Under the pieces are notes generated by a model that worked only from the letters and a program-made list of their open reading frames with translations, was not told the DNA's origin and searched no databases. DNA of 64,000 nucleotides from Nitrosospira sp. Nsp2 (GTDB taxonomy: Bacteria; Pseudomonadota; Gammaproteobacteria; Burkholderiales; Nitrosomonadaceae): contig NZ_QAOU01000001.1 in assembly GCF_003050965.1 (NCBI RefSeq), positions 124,001-188,000 on the forward strand. The letters run 5' to 3'. A program made the position numbers and the translations under genes. Each line of letters begins with the position of its first letter. Position 1 is the first letter of the stretch. This document shows positions 9,421 to 17,037 of the stretch, in pieces.

Positions 9421-9475
9421 ATGGGCGGCGGACGCGGTGTCCGCCATCAAAGCTAGAAGAACCGCATGGATATTG
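9421..9475. repeat. structured repeat A, copy 1
   Basis: A hairpin GGCGGAC (9427-9433) / GTCCGCC (9439-9445) has the 5-base loop GCGGT, and the downstream ACCGC at 9461-9465 is its exact complement, so a pseudoknot can form. A second copy lies at 11161-11215 at an offset of exactly 1740 bases, with the same spacing. Confidence 0.7.
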
Positions 9476-9599
9476 ACTTTTGTAGCTACCTTTAGATTTA
9501 ATATACATTTTAGTTAGCCACGTGCTCGGCCGCTCGGCCATTTCGGGCGGGAGTTCTAGTGGCCACACGAATCGCTATCCATCTTGATTTCCCTTTATT

Positions 9600-9636
9600 A
9601 AAAAAATAGCCCGGTAGTGGCTGTCCCACTCCGGGC
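9600..9636 (-). terminator. intrinsic terminator of PEP-CTERM gene
   Basis: On the minus strand, GCCCGG plus AGTGG pairs with CCACT plus CCGGGC (one bulged base) and is followed by TATTTTTT. It lies 27 bases downstream of the stop codon of the PEP-CTERM gene at 9663. Confidence 0.8.
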
Positions 9637-9662
9637 AACTATTCCCTACAGCAAATTGCTAT

Positions 9663-10259
9663 TTAGGATACTAGCTTTCTCCGACGCGCAATAAATCCGA
9701 CCAAACCTAGCCCAGCGAGCAGCATAGCGTAGGTGTCGGGTTCGGGGATGTTATTAACAGCTATAGCGTAATGCCCAACATTCTTAGCATCCGCGAATTC
9801 ATCGCCACGATAAAAGCGAAACGCCGAGTGTGTATCAGCATCACCAGTGGGGGTCGTCGTCCAGTAAGCAACGTTATAGTCAGCCTGGATATTACTGAAC
9901 AGCGCGAATTTTGCATTGTTATGGCTCTCATAAATGGTGTGGCCATTTATCCCCTCTAAATCATCAAAAAACAGATGTGATAACTCGCTGGTGGAAGGAA
10001 GATGCCAGTCGCTGTAGCCGCCCACGTTAAGCTGGCTCGCCCAATTATTTGCTGAGCTCCAAGTCATCAAGCCATCAGTATTGTATCCGGACGTCTTAGA
10101 GTTGTTGGCATCTGCAAGCCAAACGATATCAAGAGCAGTATCTTTAATAACTCCATTTCCTAGATCCTCTAAAGCGGCTTGAGCAATAGGAGTGCAAACA
10201 AATCCCGCTGCCAATAAGAGGCTAGCAACAATATTTTTTGAATTGAGTCGTTTATTCAT
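9663..10259 (-). CDS. PEP-CTERM exported protein with DUF1566-like domain
   Basis: A 198-residue secreted protein. Residues 1-28 form a signal peptide (LLLAAGFVCTPIAQA). The body resembles the Lcl/DUF1566 fold, with DIVWLADAN, the WSSANNWASQLNVGGYSDWHLP signature near 68-88 and AYWTTTPTGD near 131. The C-terminus has a PEP-CTERM sorting signal: PEPDTYAML, a hydrophobic stretch and RRRK. Such signals are cut by exosortase and usually accompany exopolysaccharide production. No exosortase is in the window. The gene has its own terminator and sits inside an island-like stretch. Confidence 0.85.
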   Translation of the reverse strand: MNKRLNSKNIVASLLLAAGFVCTPIAQAALEDLGNGVIKDTALDIVWLADANNSKTSGYNTDGLMTWSSANNWASQLNVGGYSDWHLPSTSELSHLFFDDLEGINGHTIYESHNNAKFALFSNIQADYNVAYWTTTPTGDADTHSAFRFYRGDEFADAKNVGHYAIAVNNIPEPDTYAMLLAGLGLVGFIARRRKLVS

Positions 10260-10433
10260 TTTTTGTTCTCCTCAAAAGATTAAGTAGGTTGCTCGGTCTA
10301 AGTTCTATTGAACTAGTTCCTAGCCCAACAATAATACATAGGAGTAAGTCATTTTATTGTGAAGGGTTGGGTGAAGTAAGAAAACCCGCCGCGTAGTTAA
10401 GGACAGCTACCGATGGCCGTCGCGGTTAGAGTA

Positions 10434-10490
10434 TTTTTACTTTTTTGTTACGGTTTATGCGAGGACAGGGATAGGCGCGGTCTGGAGGTG
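10434..10490. repeat. diverged repeat B, copy 1
   Basis: This stretch, centred on TTTTTTGTTACGGTTTATG, resembles 12170-12226 (CTTTTTTGTTACGATTTATG), followed in both by a purine-rich tract and GGCGCGGT/GAGCGCGGT. Offset is 1736 bases. The gap 10260-10567 otherwise holds the upstream region of the PEP-CTERM gene and no ORF I can support. Confidence 0.5.
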
Positions 10491-10567
10491 TATTTCCTAG
10501 ACTTTTGACTCCAACTTTGGGTCATTCTCCTTGAGCGGGTGAGATTTTTCCCAATTAGGTATGATTT

Positions 10568-10753
10568 TCAGTCTTCTCGCGTATCGATAGCACGCATATC
10601 CTTAATCGCCAGATATTCTTTGCGCTGATTGCTAAAGCCTGCGTGGCACATTTGCTCCAGCCCGCGTCCCCGATGATAGCCATTCATTTTGTTAGGCTTG
10701 CACATGAGGCATCCGACCCTGCCATTCTTTGTCTTACCGCGCTTATGATTCAT
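10568..10753 (-). CDS. small cysteine-containing protein, unknown
   Basis: A 61-residue basic protein with GCLMCK (CxxC near 15-18) and a third cysteine in QMCHAGF near 36, which could form a small metal site. The N-terminus is KRGKTKNGR. No family recognised. It is divergent from the next + strand ORF at 10813. Small proteins like this are common in genomic islands. Confidence 0.4.
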   Translation of the reverse strand: MNHKRGKTKNGRVGCLMCKPNKMNGYHRGRGLEQMCHAGFSNQRKEYLAIKDMRAIDTRED

Positions 10754-10812
10754 GTTGATATTTTAATTTGTACCCGGATAATCCGATCTGACGCTAAACA
10801 AAGGAGAAACAC

Positions 10813-11028
10813 ATGCGCCAACTAGAGTATTCACTTGAATCAAAGGACGGAACCAAACCACGCATTGGGCCGGTTATCCTTCAGGCAGCACTTGATGATG
10901 AAGAAACACGTACCACTGCAACGCAGTTGCTGCAAAAAGATCATCCCGAGGCTTCAATTGATGATTACGAGCTCCATGTTATATGGACGGAACTGACTGT
11001 GCCACCTTCGAACAATGGGATAACTTGA
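10813..11028 (+). CDS. hypothetical protein, tail fused to HNH relic
   Basis: A 71-residue acidic protein (RQLEYSLESKDGTKPRIGPV...) behind a very good AAAGGAG (10800-10806). Residues 1-61 look like a genuine small protein. The last residues, VPPSNNGIT, are read from the antisense strand of a broken HNH endonuclease gene (the same string is found antisense to the intact HNH gene at 12258-12620). The original C-terminus was therefore probably replaced by a rearrangement. Function unknown. Confidence 0.5.
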   Translation: MRQLEYSLESKDGTKPRIGPVILQAALDDEETRTTATQLLQKDHPEASIDDYELHVIWTELTVPPSNNGIT

Positions 11029-11065
11029 TCCCTTTCTGTCGCGAGCCTGAGTATCCCATTGAGAT
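10992..11065 (-). pseudogene. HNH endonuclease fragment
   Basis: About 70 bases match, with scattered differences, the segment near 12415-12485 inside the intact HNH gene (shared core ATAACTTGATCCCTTTC versus ATAACGTGGTCCCTTTC on the + strand). It encodes on the minus strand the part of the HNH motif around the catalytic DHVIP-like residues, with a changed reading. It has no start or end of its own. Confidence 0.65.
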
Positions 11066-11703
11066 TGGGCAAGACTTGGTGAGACAGTGCGAGATGGTGA
11101 ATCAGGCTGAGACCGCGTATTTACGGGGTTTTGAGGCAGTGTGGAATCTTGTGAGACGATGGGGGTGGCGGAGGCGGTGTCCGCCATTAAGCCTCTAAGA
11201 ACCGCATGGATGTTAGGTCTTAGAAATTGAATGCGTTTCGCTCTACAATTCACGCTACATGAAGGTGGAAACGGCCATGCCCTCTACCGCTACCTGAATC
11301 TTGGGAGCCCGCATTTACTCGCGGATCAATTTCCAAATAGGCTTAACCTACACGGCCCGTCATTTCTCTTACGAGACCTCAGCGGTTGGCAACCCCCTAA
11401 GGCTGACTTCCGTCCTTCCTGTAAGGAAGGGTGCGGACCTCAATTTAACGTCGTTTCCTAATTGCTTCCCACTCGGTTAAGCGCTCACCTGTTGCCACAA
11501 ATGCGTGAGGATGGGAAATTCAAAAATTGGGTCAAGATTTGGCCTCCTTCTCAAGTTTCCCGATTTGGGGAGGTGATTTTATCCGTTGTTTAGCTCTACT
11601 TCAAGCACAGCAAAAGTGCTGACTAAAGTACAATGGATGAAGTTAGTTTTTAGGGATATACATAGCCCGGTTTCATCTCTTCTTCGACTTGGCAGGTTCT
11701 CCT
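11066..11703. other. mostly non-coding; contains repeat A copy 2
   Basis: Apart from repeat A at 11161-11215 I see no supported gene. A hairpin-like stretch at 11411-11435 (TCCTTCCTGTAAGGAAGG) is not followed by a T-run. The last 20 bases lead into the lipoprotein gene at 11704. Confidence 0.4.
11161..11215. repeat. structured repeat A, copy 2
   Basis: Hairpin GGCGGAG (11167-11173) / GTCCGCC (11179-11185), loop GCGGT, complement ACCGC at 11201-11205. The closing pair of the stem is lost here, but loop, distance and downstream complement are unchanged relative to copy 1 at 9421. Confidence 0.7.
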
Positions 11704-12087
11704 ATGTTAAGGCTTCTATATATCACGCTGCTCAGTAGCCTCTTGGCGGCGTGTGTCACAGCCCCGACTCGCTCTGACAGTGGGGCTTTCAAACTCACCC
11801 AACACGGCGAAATACCCACCTCCAGCACCCAACCTTTCACGGATTGCTTGATGGATGGGTTCGACGCAAGTAGCACAATGCTGACAAATGTATCAATTCG
11901 GCAGCAGCGGCGTACTGAGCGCTATCGCGTAGAAGTATTGACTCACTCGTCAGTTCTGCTTAGCGCGGATGTCTTTGACAATGGTCGCGTCGAACTTTAT
12001 GAAAGCTCGACTGCGGCTCTGATTAATTTATCTAAAGAACGAAAAGCTTTTGCTGACTGCCTTAGCCGCTTCCGCGCGCCGAGCTAG
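11704..12087 (+). CDS. hypothetical lipoprotein
   Basis: A 127-residue protein starting MLRLLYITLLSSLLAAC: a short signal peptide with lipobox LLAAC at residues 13-17, so C17 would be lipidated. The mature part has two cysteines (DCLMDGF and ADCLSRF) that may pair in the periplasm. I prefer ATG 11704 over 11689 because the lipoprotein signal starts there. It resembles no family I can name. It lies between repeats A and B copy 2, as the PEP-CTERM gene lies between copy 1 of each. Confidence 0.6.
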   Translation: MLRLLYITLLSSLLAACVTAPTRSDSGAFKLTQHGEIPTSSTQPFTDCLMDGFDASSTMLTNVSIRQQRRTERYRVEVLTHSSVLLSADVFDNGRVELYESSTAALINLSKERKAFADCLSRFRAPS

Positions 12088-12169
12088 GCTAGAGCAAGCT
12101 CTATCAGAAGCCCTACAATCAATTTAAATTGAGATGCGGCTGCCCCAGCATTGCCGAGGCCGACGTTCT

Positions 12170-12226
12170 TTTAACCTTTTTTGTTACGATTTATGAAAGT
12201 AAAGGGAGGAGCGCGGTGTCCGGGTA
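12170..12226. repeat. diverged repeat B, copy 2
   Basis: Second copy of the repeat described at 10434-10490, with CTTTTTTGTTACGATTTATG as its core. The distance from repeat A copy 2 (about 1.0 kb) equals the distance between the first copies. Confidence 0.5.
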
Positions 12227-12257
12227 TGGACTGTAGAGATCGGGATGCCGGGAGGGG

Positions 12258-12620
12258 TTACTTGTGCCAATGGTGCGACTTGTCCCGAGGAATTCCGTTT
12301 ACATCGCATCCGCTATTCATCCGTGGCTTTGTCGTAATACCTCTCGCCCTGTTCGATTCCTGCTGAGTCTTTTCCTTGTGGCAAGGATTGCACAATCCGA
12401 CCGTGTTGCTTGCATCGTCTGTGCCGCCTTCGAACAACGGGATAACGTGGTCCCTTTCCGTCGCAAGCCTGAGTATCCCTTTCTTCTGGCAGTTAACACA
12501 TAAGGGGTTACGCTTGAATAGCTCGGCTCGGGCCTGCTGCAATGCTCGGCCTCTTAACCTGGTGGCGCTTGAGTTGGGCCGGTTTGACCATGATTTACGC
12601 TGTGCGGATGTGGGCCTCAT
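12258..12620 (-). CDS. HNH endonuclease
   Basis: A 120-residue HNH nuclease: CVNCQKKG near 38-45, the catalytic ATERDHVIPLFEGG near 52-66, the middle Asn in DASNTVGLCNPCH near 69-81 and the zinc pair CxxC with the final His (HKEKT). HNH proteins of this size are often found next to phage terminase genes, where they help packaging. Here it is the last gene of the prophage-like run, 5 bases after the DUF2163-like gene, and no terminase is present. A broken copy lies at 10992-11065. Confidence 0.88.
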   Translation of the reverse strand: MRPTSAQRKSWSNRPNSSATRLRGRALQQARAELFKRNPLCVNCQKKGILRLATERDHVIPLFEGGTDDASNTVGLCNPCHKEKTQQESNRARGITTKPRMNSGCDVNGIPRDKSHHWHK

Positions 12621-12625
12621 GCTCG

Positions 12626-13210
12626 CTAATTGATACTTCTAAGAAACTTTTTACTAGTCCACACGACCGGATTAGCTATCAAGTCGGTGAGCAGATCAAA
12701 GCCGGTATCAGTTGGATGTTTTGCCTTTTGCTGTGCTGCGTTTAATCGGAGACCGGGCGCCTTTTTCAATCCGTATGCTGAGGTTTCGCATTTCAGTTGA
12801 ATGGCTCCCTCTTGCCCCTCAATGGAGACGGCCATCACGTCCATGATCCCGCGCCAACAAAGCTGAGGCGTACCCACAAGCTGGAATGATTCGTTTAACG
12901 GACAAAAGTACATCTTCGCCGGTCTGCCCCGGTATTGCTCAACATCTCCGACGGCGAGAGCGAGAATGGAAGCTTGCGCGACGTTTAAAGTGAAGGTCAG
13001 CGACTTTGACTCGACGCCCTCTGATTCTTCAATAGGGCTTATTGATCCGATGGTTCCCAGACCGACCCATTCATGACCGCCCCAGGTGATATTAATGTTT
13101 GACGAACAGAGATACTCTGTGGAATCACGAAAGCGCAGCTCAACGAAGTAAATAGTGCCAGTTACAGCTTTCTCGAGCTGGGCCTGCTGGGGTCCGGATA
13201 AGGTAGTCAT
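12626..13210 (-). CDS. phage tail-associated protein, DUF2163-like
   Basis: A 194-residue protein with the layout of DUF2163-type tail assembly proteins: an N-terminal half with FVELRF, TWGGHEWVGLGTIGSI and ESEGVESKSLTFTL, then GRPAKMYFCPL, WRGIMDVM and the late region with CETSAYGLKK. The ATG at 13210 is chosen because AAGGA lies 7 bases upstream and because it overlaps the previous stop as ATGA, a sign of translational coupling. Normally this gene precedes the DUF6950 and tail-tip genes; here it follows them, so the module is rearranged. Confidence 0.65.
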   Translation of the reverse strand: MTTLSGPQQAQLEKAVTGTIYFVELRFRDSTEYLCSSNINITWGGHEWVGLGTIGSISPIEESEGVESKSLTFTLNVAQASILALAVGDVEQYRGRPAKMYFCPLNESFQLVGTPQLCWRGIMDVMAVSIEGQEGAIQLKCETSAYGLKKAPGLRLNAAQQKAKHPTDTGFDLLTDLIANPVVWTSKKFLRSIN

Positions 13211-13659
13211 ATCGATCCTTTTTGGGGCGTAACACTGAATGACCACTCAGTATTGGAGTTAACATTTTTTACTGAAAATTTTCCGGCCGAAATTATGTCC
13301 ATCCCTATAAGAACATCCCACCATACATCGCCTGGACTCTTGGAGATAACAATCAGTTCATGGAAAGTAATCTTGCTGGGGAGCGATAGGTTTATCACAT
13401 AGGCTTCGCTCTTTTCCACCCCCCCGTCCACACCTTGTAGGTAGCCTCTTATCGACTTCATAGGCTTTAAGCCCAAGGCTTCAACCACTCGCCGCGTTAT
13501 TACTGATTTGGTCGCCCCGGTATCCCAGCAAGCGTTAAATTCAATTCTTTCGCATTCAGGAATTCCATTGGCCGGGTTAAACGGGTGAGAGACATGGCAA
13601 GGGGTTCCTAAGGATGTCAGCAATCCGTTTTCAGTTGTAATAGTAAAGCTTCTATTCAT
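13207..13659 (-). CDS. retropepsin-like aspartic protease
   Basis: A 150-residue protein with the single-domain aspartyl protease signature: ACWDTGATKSVIT (catalytic DTGA near residue 46-49) and the second motif WDVLIGMDIISAG near 115, which matches the ILG-type helix of clan AA proteases. It lacks a signal peptide and membrane segment, so it should be cytoplasmic. It lies exactly between the truncated tail-tip gene (adjacent, no gap) and the DUF2163-like gene (ATGA overlap). Retropepsin-like proteins are widespread in bacteria, but one embedded in a tail module is unexpected. Its target is unknown. Confidence 0.75.
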   Translation of the reverse strand: MNRSFTITTENGLLTSLGTPCHVSHPFNPANGIPECERIEFNACWDTGATKSVITRRVVEALGLKPMKSIRGYLQGVDGGVEKSEAYVINLSLPSKITFHELIVISKSPGDVWWDVLIGMDIISAGKFSVKNVNSNTEWSFSVTPQKGSI

Positions 13660-14724
13660 TTAACATAGTCCTTGTATTGGCTCATCACAGACATTGGCCG
13701 CCGTGATGTAACTGGCGATCGGTATGTCCTCAATATCCACTCCGCACATTTCCGAGGTAAGGTAGTCGAGCGCAATAAGTGCCGGATTACTGCTCCATTC
13801 GGTTAAGCCGCTGCGCGGGTCGTAAAGCTTACGTCCCTTCATCAGAACGTTTATTTCAGGCAAGCCGTTCTGAAACTCTGCTTGCCTCAAGTCCAACCTT
13901 ATGACGGTATACGTGAAGCCCCGCAACACTGCAGTCTCTTTCCACTTGTCCGGACACTCAGCCAGTAATGAGGCATCGGCCGGATCGGTCGGGGTGCCTA
14001 GGTGCTTCTTAACGCGGACTTGGCTCGTGTTTTCTTTGTACTGGTAGATAACGCGGTATTCATTAACTCGCAACGTGCCGATGGGAACCGGCGATGACGG
14101 AGATCCTGTAACGGTAATAGTGTTTCCCACGCGAGAGTAAGTTACCTCGCCACTTACCGGGCCGTAGGGAAGCGGTATAGAGCCGGAGTAGAGTGCGCCC
14201 CACGCGATAACCTTTACCGCACTGGAAGGCGTATGCGCGAGCGTGAACGGTGACGTTGCGAACGACTCTGTTATGGTCTCGGTCTTGGTTGAGTAGTAGT
14301 CTCCGCTCGTGACAAAGCCATCAGCATCCAGCGTGCCGAGCGGTTTGTTATTGATGTAAACCTCATCAATGGACTCTGATTCTCCTGCCGCATGGACGCA
14401 AACAAGATGCTGGTATTCGTCGTTCGCCCCGCTCTTCAGGACGGCTACAATGGCCGAGCCGACCTTCGATCGGCCATACACGTAGACATGAGGCGCTTCA
14501 GTTGCAATGCGCGTGACGGTGCGCTCTTGCAGCGAGTTGAGAAAATCTTCTCTGGCTTTGGCTGCCGCGCGCCTGGCTTTCTTCGCGGCTTTCTTCTGCT
14601 GAACCGCGCCGAATACAGTCGTCCCGATGGTCATCGCGATAGAGGCGACGGTAAAAAGTGTCGCCGCGGAGGCGGCCGATATAGCGGTAGCTAAAGCCCC
14701 TATTGCAACGAATACGGGTGGCAT
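13660..14724 (-). CDS. phage tail tip protein, C-terminally truncated
   Basis: A 354-residue N-terminal part of a tail-tip / host-specificity protein (lambda gpJ-like architecture). It starts with two hydrophobic helices and a basic segment (AAKKARRAAAKARE), then has APHVYVYGRSKVGSAIV, the YQHLVCVHAAGE motif, YINNKP and, near the end, LTEWSSNPALIALDYL. Full-length relatives are around 1000 residues; this one stops just after YITAANVCDEPI. The missing part would carry the fibronectin-like and receptor-binding regions. The gene overlaps the preceding DUF6950 gene by 25 bases. Confidence 0.75.
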   Translation of the reverse strand: MPPVFVAIGALATAISAASAATLFTVASIAMTIGTTVFGAVQQKKAAKKARRAAAKAREDFLNSLQERTVTRIATEAPHVYVYGRSKVGSAIVAVLKSGANDEYQHLVCVHAAGESESIDEVYINNKPLGTLDADGFVTSGDYYSTKTETITESFATSPFTLAHTPSSAVKVIAWGALYSGSIPLPYGPVSGEVTYSRVGNTITVTGSPSSPVPIGTLRVNEYRVIYQYKENTSQVRVKKHLGTPTDPADASLLAECPDKWKETAVLRGFTYTVIRLDLRQAEFQNGLPEINVLMKGRKLYDPRSGLTEWSSNPALIALDYLTSEMCGVDIEDIPIASYITAANVCDEPIQGLC

Positions 14725-15083
14725 GTCCAGGCCTCCATTGCTACAGTGCGGTCAGTAAAAATCAAGCCATCGAGCCCAACTGAAACGATGTGCCGGCCAC
14801 TAAAGAGGTGTGCCGTGCCTTGATAAATTGTTAAGTCGCCGTCTTTCGCCATGTGGGGGTTGATCTCCTTCAGATTGCCCTGGAACAAAGCCCGAATGCC
14901 GCCCAGGTCTCTTAGCTTTTTGGTAGCTTGTCGCGCGGTGCGCCAAGGCTTGTGCTCGGTCAGGTAATCACGTCCTGTCTTAATCTGGATCCATGCCCCT
15001 ATGAACGTGCAACAATCGTGAGACCCCCACTTGAACGGCTCCGTTAGATGCGCGGTAATGTATTCGGGTAATGTCATTGGCAT
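14700..15083 (-). CDS. DUF6950-like phage tail protein
   Basis: A 127-residue protein beginning MPMTLPEYITAHLTEPFKWG, then SHDCCTFIGAWI, a pattern seen in DUF6950 proteins of tail modules, which replace the NlpC/P60 hydrolase next to the tail tip. The frame is open up to 15251, but an intrinsic terminator (15111-15139) lies inside that stretch. The ATG at 15083 has AAGG at good distance, so I start there. It may be a papain-like (Cys-His) peptidase remnant; the Cys pair follows His here, as in the family. Confidence 0.65.
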   Translation of the reverse strand: MPMTLPEYITAHLTEPFKWGSHDCCTFIGAWIQIKTGRDYLTEHKPWRTARQATKKLRDLGGIRALFQGNLKEINPHMAKDGDLTIYQGTAHLFSGRHIVSVGLDGLIFTDRTVAMEAWTCHPYSLQ

Positions 15084-15110
15084 TACAACCTTGCTTGTTA
15101 AGTTATCCAT

Positions 15111-15139
15111 AAAAAACCCCCGGCTTTTGGGGCCGAGGG
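15111..15139 (-). terminator. intrinsic terminator after capsid gene
   Basis: On the minus strand, CCCTCGGC (15139-15132) pairs with GCCGGGGG (15124-15117) across a 7-base loop, followed by TTTTTT. It lies about 110 bases after the capsid stop codon and 28 bases before the DUF6950 start, so it splits the structural genes into two transcription units. Confidence 0.85.
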
Positions 15140-15250
15140 TCTCTTTTGCCTGCCGCGCGACCAATGGAATGAGATCGCCGCAGGCTGTCGGGGTTATCGC
15201 ACTAGCCGACTGATCGGGCGCACTTACTGTTACGCGCCTATTGAATCTCA

Positions 15251-16402
15251 TTAGCTGGCCGCAAACTTCATCAGTTTGATTGCGCGGAAGTCGCGCATAC
15301 CGCCGCCGACTCGCTTGGTCGTGTAGAACAAGACGTGAGGTTTCGCAGTGAAAGGATCGCGCAGCATGGCTGTATTGCGGTCCACAATTGTGTAAGCCCG
15401 TTGGAAGTCACCGAACGCGATAGACAGGCTGTCTGCGGCAATGTCGGGCATGTTCTCGTCTTCGTGTACCGGGTAGCCCAGCAACGTGTCAGGCTGGCCG
15501 GCTTCCAGGCCCTGCTTCCAGATGTAGTCGCCGGCTGTGTTCTTGAATGCCCGAACCAGCTCAAGAGTATTGGTGTTCATTGACCAATGAGCATTAATGC
15601 GGTACCGCGGCTTAACCGCATGGACCAGCTTTATCAACTTGTCGGAAGGGTTGCTTGCAGCGAACGCTCCAGAGGCGCCAGATGCGACATACTGGAGAGC
15701 GGTATCTGCTCGCACGCCGTCTGCTGTGCTGGCAATGTCGTACGTCAGAATGCCGCGCGGTTTATTGACGCCGTTACCGGTCACGAACGCTACTCCCTCG
15801 CCTTCTCCGAACGCTTCGGCTAACTCCTCAGTCAACCAGTTTTCCAGGTCGAAAGCGTTGTCATCAAGGAGACGTTGGGTGACTGCCGGGCTGGCGTATA
15901 TCTCGCCCATGGCAGGTTTCAGCTCCATGAAGCGCGCGCCATCAGTCTGCGGCCTGTCTGTCTTCTCACCTACCCACGAGTACTCGGTTCCGCCTACACT
16001 GTGAAGCATGGAATAGTCGCCGCTATTGATCTGAACTACTCGTGCCAGTTGCCGCATTGGGGAGAGTTCGCGCAGCGCTTTGGAGATAACGCTATCAATC
16101 TGAGTCGGGACCAGGTAGCCGCCATCCGGATCGCTGACCGTCGACATGGATTTGATACTGCGAGCCTTGGATTCGAGCTCGCGCTCGCGGCCCGATCGCA
16201 TATAGCCTAGAAATGCCTGCTTGTATTCCCGCGCTTCGGGATCGCTGCCGCCGTCGTCATAAGACGCGCCGGGCCGGTTGGCTTTCTTTGCAAATTCGTT
16301 GAGTGCGCTTTCCAGATTCTCAAGACGTCCGCCTTGGACTTTCTTAAATTCTTCGAACGCGTCGCCCTGCTTCTCCAGTAGTTCTTTTATCTCGTAATCC
16401 AA
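15251..16402 (-). CDS. HK97-family major capsid protein
   Basis: A 383-residue capsid protein. Residues 1-60 form the helical delta (scaffold) domain (YEIKELLEKQGDAFEEFKKV). The HK97-fold marks are SMSTVSDPDGGYLVPTQI near 104, SPMRQLARV, the F/WVGEK loop near 150 (YSWVGEKTDRPQ), a central FVTGNGVNKPRGIL near 205 and the C-terminal LGYPVHEDENMPDIAADS with IAFGDFQRAYTIVDR near 330. All are in order and the length is normal. No portal, prohead protease or terminase gene lies upstream, where they would be expected. Confidence 0.92.
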   Translation of the reverse strand: MDYEIKELLEKQGDAFEEFKKVQGGRLENLESALNEFAKKANRPGASYDDGGSDPEAREYKQAFLGYMRSGRERELESKARSIKSMSTVSDPDGGYLVPTQIDSVISKALRELSPMRQLARVVQINSGDYSMLHSVGGTEYSWVGEKTDRPQTDGARFMELKPAMGEIYASPAVTQRLLDDNAFDLENWLTEELAEAFGEGEGVAFVTGNGVNKPRGILTYDIASTADGVRADTALQYVASGASGAFAASNPSDKLIKLVHAVKPRYRINAHWSMNTNTLELVRAFKNTAGDYIWKQGLEAGQPDTLLGYPVHEDENMPDIAADSLSIAFGDFQRAYTIVDRNTAMLRDPFTAKPHVLFYTTKRVGGGMRDFRAIKLMKFAAS

Positions 16403-16498
16403 CTTGTTAACTCCTTTAATATGTCATAGAATTACTCTAAAAGTTAGAGTATGTCTAAGTATATAAAGGATAATTCCCTGTTTGGGCGTATCAGGGAA

Positions 16499-16873
16499 TT
16501 ACGGATTGAGATTTAATTTACACCAGGTAAGCTTGTTGCGAATGGTCTTGAATGTTAGCGATTGCCGGCCTGCTCGGGGATGATGGAAGACTATGACTTC
16601 CCAGACACGATCGACCTTTTCGATGGGACTTGCCTCAGTGCCGTAAATATTCCGGCGCGCCGCTTCAAGTTCCAGCTCATCCAGCAGCCGATCGAAGGTG
16701 AGGGGTGTTTCTATCCTGGCTGTGACTTCGAGGAGATATGCCTTTAAGGGGCCGGGTCTCTTGCCTACCCTGTGATGTTTCTGGAAGGAAAGCCCCAGCC
16801 TGATTAGGCTGAGGGCCTCTTCACGCTGGGGGCTCGGTGGTAATGTATTCTCCAGGTAGCTGACTAGGCTCAC
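16499..16873 (-). CDS. hypothetical protein in phage-like operon
   Basis: A 124-residue protein that starts with GTG at 16873, overlapping the stop of the previous small gene as GTGA. It is rich in charged helical segments (REEALSLIRLGLSFQKHHRVGKR, LLDELELEAARRN). No recognised domain. The coupled start supports real translation. It is the last gene before the capsid leader. Confidence 0.55.
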   Translation of the reverse strand: MSLVSYLENTLPPSPQREEALSLIRLGLSFQKHHRVGKRPGPLKAYLLEVTARIETPLTFDRLLDELELEAARRNIYGTEASPIEKVDRVWEVIVFHHPRAGRQSLTFKTIRNKLTWCKLNLNP

Positions 16874-17037
16874 TTGGCGCCGTCCAACTCTGAAACGATC
16901 TTTTTAGCTTGGGAGCGTGAATAACCCAACTGCTGTACAAGCTCTTTCTCGATCCTTCTTTTTCTCAACGCCTCAGCCCTGTCTCCTCCCTTTCTCATGG
17001 CTTGCGCGTAAATATTCCCCCCCGCTCTTAGTGGCAT
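16870..17037 (-). CDS. small basic protein, 55 residues
   Basis: A short ORF starting with ATG at 17037, 9 bases after a strong GGGGAG and overlapping the end of the upstream gene (stop at 17028). The product begins MPLRAGGNIYAQAMRKGG and continues with RRIEKELVQQLGYSRSQAKK, a possible helix-turn-helix-like segment. The stop overlaps the GTG start of the following gene. Overlap at both ends and a good ribosome site make it a likely gene. Function unknown; it may bind nucleic acid. Confidence 0.55.
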   Translation of the reverse strand: MPLRAGGNIYAQAMRKGGDRAEALRKRRIEKELVQQLGYSRSQAKKIVSELDGAK

